DNA from: JAUVIB01 sp964424545
Lineage (GTDB): Bacteria > Calditrichota > Calditrichia > Calditrichales > Calditrichaceae
NCBI GenBank assembly: GCA_964424545.1
Contig: CAYRJN010000182.1
Location: 1-7,687, forward strand
Length of the DNA: 7,687 nt
Direction: 5' to 3'
The notes under the pieces are model-generated. The model made no database searches. It was given only the letters and a program-made list of their open reading frames with translations, and had not been told where the DNA came from. Of the stretch, positions 5,495 to 7,687 are shown one piece after another. Position numbers and translations under genes: made by a program. The stretch's first letter is position 1. Each line of letters opens with the position of its first letter.

Positions 5495-7474
5495 TTATTT
5501 TTCGCTTAATCGTTGAATTTCATCACGCAGGGCGGCGGCTTTTTCAAACTCCAAATTAACGGCCGCCGTTCTCATTTCGCGGGCGAGCTGCTCAATCAAC
5601 TCATCTTTATCCAATGAATGATCATATATAATTTCCGGTTCGGTTTTATCTCCGTATGGTTTGCGTATATCGGCTACAGCTGTGCTTTGAATGATCTCTT
5701 CGGCTGTTTTATAAATGGTCTTGGGCGTTATGTTGTGTTTTTTATTATACTCCATTTGTTTCTTTCGGCGGCGCGAACTCTCTTCAATGGTTTTACGCAT
5801 GGAATCGGTAGCACGATCGGCGTAAAATATTACTTTCCCGCCCACATTACGCGCAGCGCGACCGGCCGTTTGCATCAGGGAAACATAAGAACGTAAAAAA
5901 CCTTCCTTATCAGCGTCAAGAATGGCCACCAGCGAAACTTCCGGCAGGTCAAGCCCCTCGCGCAGTAAATTTATTCCTACCAACACATCAAACTCGGCAA
6001 GCCGTAGATCCCGTAAAATACCTACGCGTTCAAGAGAATCGATTTCAGAATGCAAATAGCGCACTTTTACATCGGCCGCCTGCAGATAATCAGAAAGATC
6101 TTCAGCCATGCGTTTGGTTAATGTGGTAATGAGAACGCGTTCCTTCCTTTCGGCCCGTTCGCGGATTTCCGCCAGTAAGTCATCAATTTGCGTAGCAATC
6201 GGGCGTATTTCTATCTCCGGATCAATCAAACCGGTGGGACGAATAACCTGTTCCACTACAACGCCTTTGCTGTGTTCCAATTCGTAATCGGATGGCGTGG
6301 CGGAAATAAAAATAACTTGATTTAAGCGCTGTTCAAATTCCTTAAATTTTAAAGGGCGATTATCTAACGCGCTCGGTAATCGGAATCCATATTCCACCAG
6401 CGTTTCTTTGCGCGAGCGGTCTCCGTTGTACATGGCTCTGATTTGCGGAACGGATTGATGCGATTCATCGATCATCAAAAGATAATCATCGGGGAAGAAA
6501 TCCATCAGCGTAAAGGGTGGCTCGCCGGGTTTACGTTGCGTTAGATGGCGCGAATAGTTTTCAATGCCGCTGCAATAGCCTATCTCTTCCATCATTTCCA
6601 AATCAAAATTGGTGCGCATCTCGATTCGCTGTGCTTCTAACAGTTTATTTTGTTTGCGCAATTCCGCAGCGCGTTCCTTAAGCTCAACACGGATACTGTC
6701 ACTTGCAGCAGCCATTTTTTCGGCCGGCGTAACAAAATGTTTAGCGGGAAAGATATAAGCCGTTTCAACGACCGATAATTTTTTTCCTGTAAGTGGATCG
6801 ATGCTATGAATTGCCTCTATTTCATTGCCGAAAAATTCAATACGATAAGCGAATTCTTCGTAAGCGGGAAAAACATCGATTATATCGCCGCGCACACGGA
6901 AAACGCCGCGATGGAAATCGAGGTCATTTCGGGTATATTGGATGTCCACAAGGGTCAAGAGAAATTCACGGCGATTATAACTCTGTCCTTTTTCAATAGT
7001 TACGAGCATATTTTTATAATCTTCCGGCGAGCCGATACCGTAAATACAACTTACACTGGCAATAACAATAACATCTCTGCGCGTAAGCAAGGCGCTGGTA
7101 GCTTTTAGACGCAGACGGTCTATTTCATCATTTATGGATGAGTCCTTTTCGATAAAGGTATCCGTCGTGGGTAGGTAAGCTTCAGGTTGATAATAATCGT
7201 AATAACTGATGAAAAATTCCACGGCGTTTTCTGGAAAAAAACTCTTAAATTCACCGTAAAGCTGTGCGGCGAGCGTTTTATTATGTGAAATAATTAAAGT
7301 CGGTTTGTTAACGCGCTCGATAACATTGGCCATGGTAAAGGTCTTGCCGCTGCCGGTAACGCCGAGCAGCGTTTGAAACTTATCGCCGCGTATAAGTCCT
7401 TGCGTTAATTCCTCAATCGCTTGCGGCTGATCGCCTTGCGGTTTATATGTCGAAACGAGTTTGAATTTTTCCAT
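5495..7474 (-). CDS. uvrB: UvrABC excinuclease subunit B (UvrB)
   Basis: The damage-verifying helicase-like subunit of bacterial nucleotide excision repair. UvrA loads it at lesions, its beta-hairpin inserts between the strands, and it then recruits UvrC for dual incision. At 659 residues it is of normal length. Visible parts: N-terminal KPQGDQPQAI (11-20); Walker A GVTGSGKT (38-45); the aromatic beta-hairpin YYDYYQPEAYLPTTDTFIEKD region (91-111), with the tyrosines that grip DNA; Walker B-type DESH (336-339); SATP (391-394); IRPTGLIDPE (411-420); motif VI QTAGRAARN (535-543); and a C-terminal UVR domain (about 621-656) that binds UvrC/UvrA. All key motifs are intact. The ATG at 7472-7474 matches the usual family N-terminus; its Shine-Dalgarno is only a modest GGAAA (plus-strand 7484-7488) 9 nt upstream. 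It stands alone here, with no uvrA or uvrC in view. A LexA operator was not recognised upstream. Confidence 0.98.
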   Translation of the reverse strand: MEKFKLVSTYKPQGDQPQAIEELTQGLIRGDKFQTLLGVTGSGKTFTMANVIERVNKPTLIISHNKTLAAQLYGEFKSFFPENAVEFFISYYDYYQPEAYLPTTDTFIEKDSSINDEIDRLRLKATSALLTRRDVIVIASVSCIYGIGSPEDYKNMLVTIEKGQSYNRREFLLTLVDIQYTRNDLDFHRGVFRVRGDIIDVFPAYEEFAYRIEFFGNEIEAIHSIDPLTGKKLSVVETAYIFPAKHFVTPAEKMAAASDSIRVELKERAAELRKQNKLLEAQRIEMRTNFDLEMMEEIGYCSGIENYSRHLTQRKPGEPPFTLMDFFPDDYLLMIDESHQSVPQIRAMYNGDRSRKETLVEYGFRLPSALDNRPLKFKEFEQRLNQVIFISATPSDYELEHSKGVVVEQVIRPTGLIDPEIEIRPIATQIDDLLAEIRERAERKERVLITTLTKRMAEDLSDYLQAADVKVRYLHSEIDSLERVGILRDLRLAEFDVLVGINLLREGLDLPEVSLVAILDADKEGFLRSYVSLMQTAGRAARNVGGKVIFYADRATDSMRKTIEESSRRRKKQMEYNKKHNITPKTIYKTAEEIIQSTAVADIRKPYGDKTEPEIIYDHSLDKDELIEQLAREMRTAAVNLEFEKAAALRDEIQRLSEK

Positions 7475-7687
7475 TTTTTTACATTTCCGGCCATAACCTT
7501 TATAAACGAATTGTGTGGCATAATTTATGATCTTTATCTTTACGATACAAACGAAACAAAAGCGTAAATTATACTTGTGAAGTATGCAAAGCAGTAACTT
7601 AATTGATAAAAAGAGTCGCGTGTGTCATTAGTGTAGTCAAGTCTAAAATTATGTGTAAATTACTTCCTAACCCAGGACCCAGCGGGG
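7475..7687. other. uvrB upstream region, no gene seen
   Basis: This 213-bp stretch is AT-rich apart from the last 20 bp or so, which are GC-richer. No open frame has protein-like content. On the minus strand, TTGTAT followed 17 nt later by TAAATT (plus-strand about 7522-7550) is a weak promoter-like pair for uvrB. I see no SOS-box-like palindrome. The window ends inside this region. Confidence 0.4.

Noticed and set aside
5618..7108. Forward open frames within uvrB (5618-5896, 6793-6999, 6806-7108)
   Set aside because: uvrB is intact and strongly conserved over the same bases; the opposite frames have no family features.
7475..7687. SOS (LexA) operator upstream of uvrB
   Set aside because: No CTGT-N8-ACAG or similar spaced palindrome is visible; other phyla use different boxes, so absence is not proof.

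Overview
The window is chromosomal-looking DNA of moderate to low GC. It holds four intact protein genes and one decayed gene tail. Gene content suggests a Gram-negative bacterium of the Bacteroidota/Calditrichota (FCB) kind: an exported lipoprotein-like DUF6807 protein, an exported multidomain metallophosphoesterase, PA14-type carbohydrate-binding sequence, and a short/branched-chain acyl-CoA dehydrogenase. This placement is inference from protein style, not from a marker tree. I see no rRNA, tRNA, CRISPR array, insertion sequence, phage gene or plasmid function.

Layout from left to right: positions 1-156 are AT-rich with no recognisable gene. At 157-402 (+) lies the C-terminal end of a PA14 domain with nothing upstream of it, most likely a pseudogene remnant. 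It converges on an apparent two-gene unit on the minus strand. That unit is transcribed from 3720 leftwards: a 774-residue secreted metallophosphoesterase with long C-terminal extensions (1396-3720), then a 310-residue DUF6807 lipoprotein candidate (410-1342). A 438-bp divergent intergenic region (3721-4158) follows. Next is a plus-strand acyl-CoA dehydrogenase with a strong Shine-Dalgarno (4159-5316). A 178-bp gap then leads to convergent uvrB on the minus strand (5495-7474), and 213 bp of uvrB upstream sequence closes the window.

Functionally there are three unrelated blocks. The left block (PA14 remnant, metallophosphoesterase, DUF6807) looks like part of an exported substrate-processing locus, perhaps for carbohydrates or phosphorylated polymers; the substrate is unknown. 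The acyl-CoA dehydrogenase belongs to fatty-acid or branched-chain amino-acid oxidation. UvrB is the housekeeping nucleotide excision repair helicase. The part most worth a second look is the metallophosphoesterase/DUF6807 pair. I found no convincing evidence of a wholly new system.
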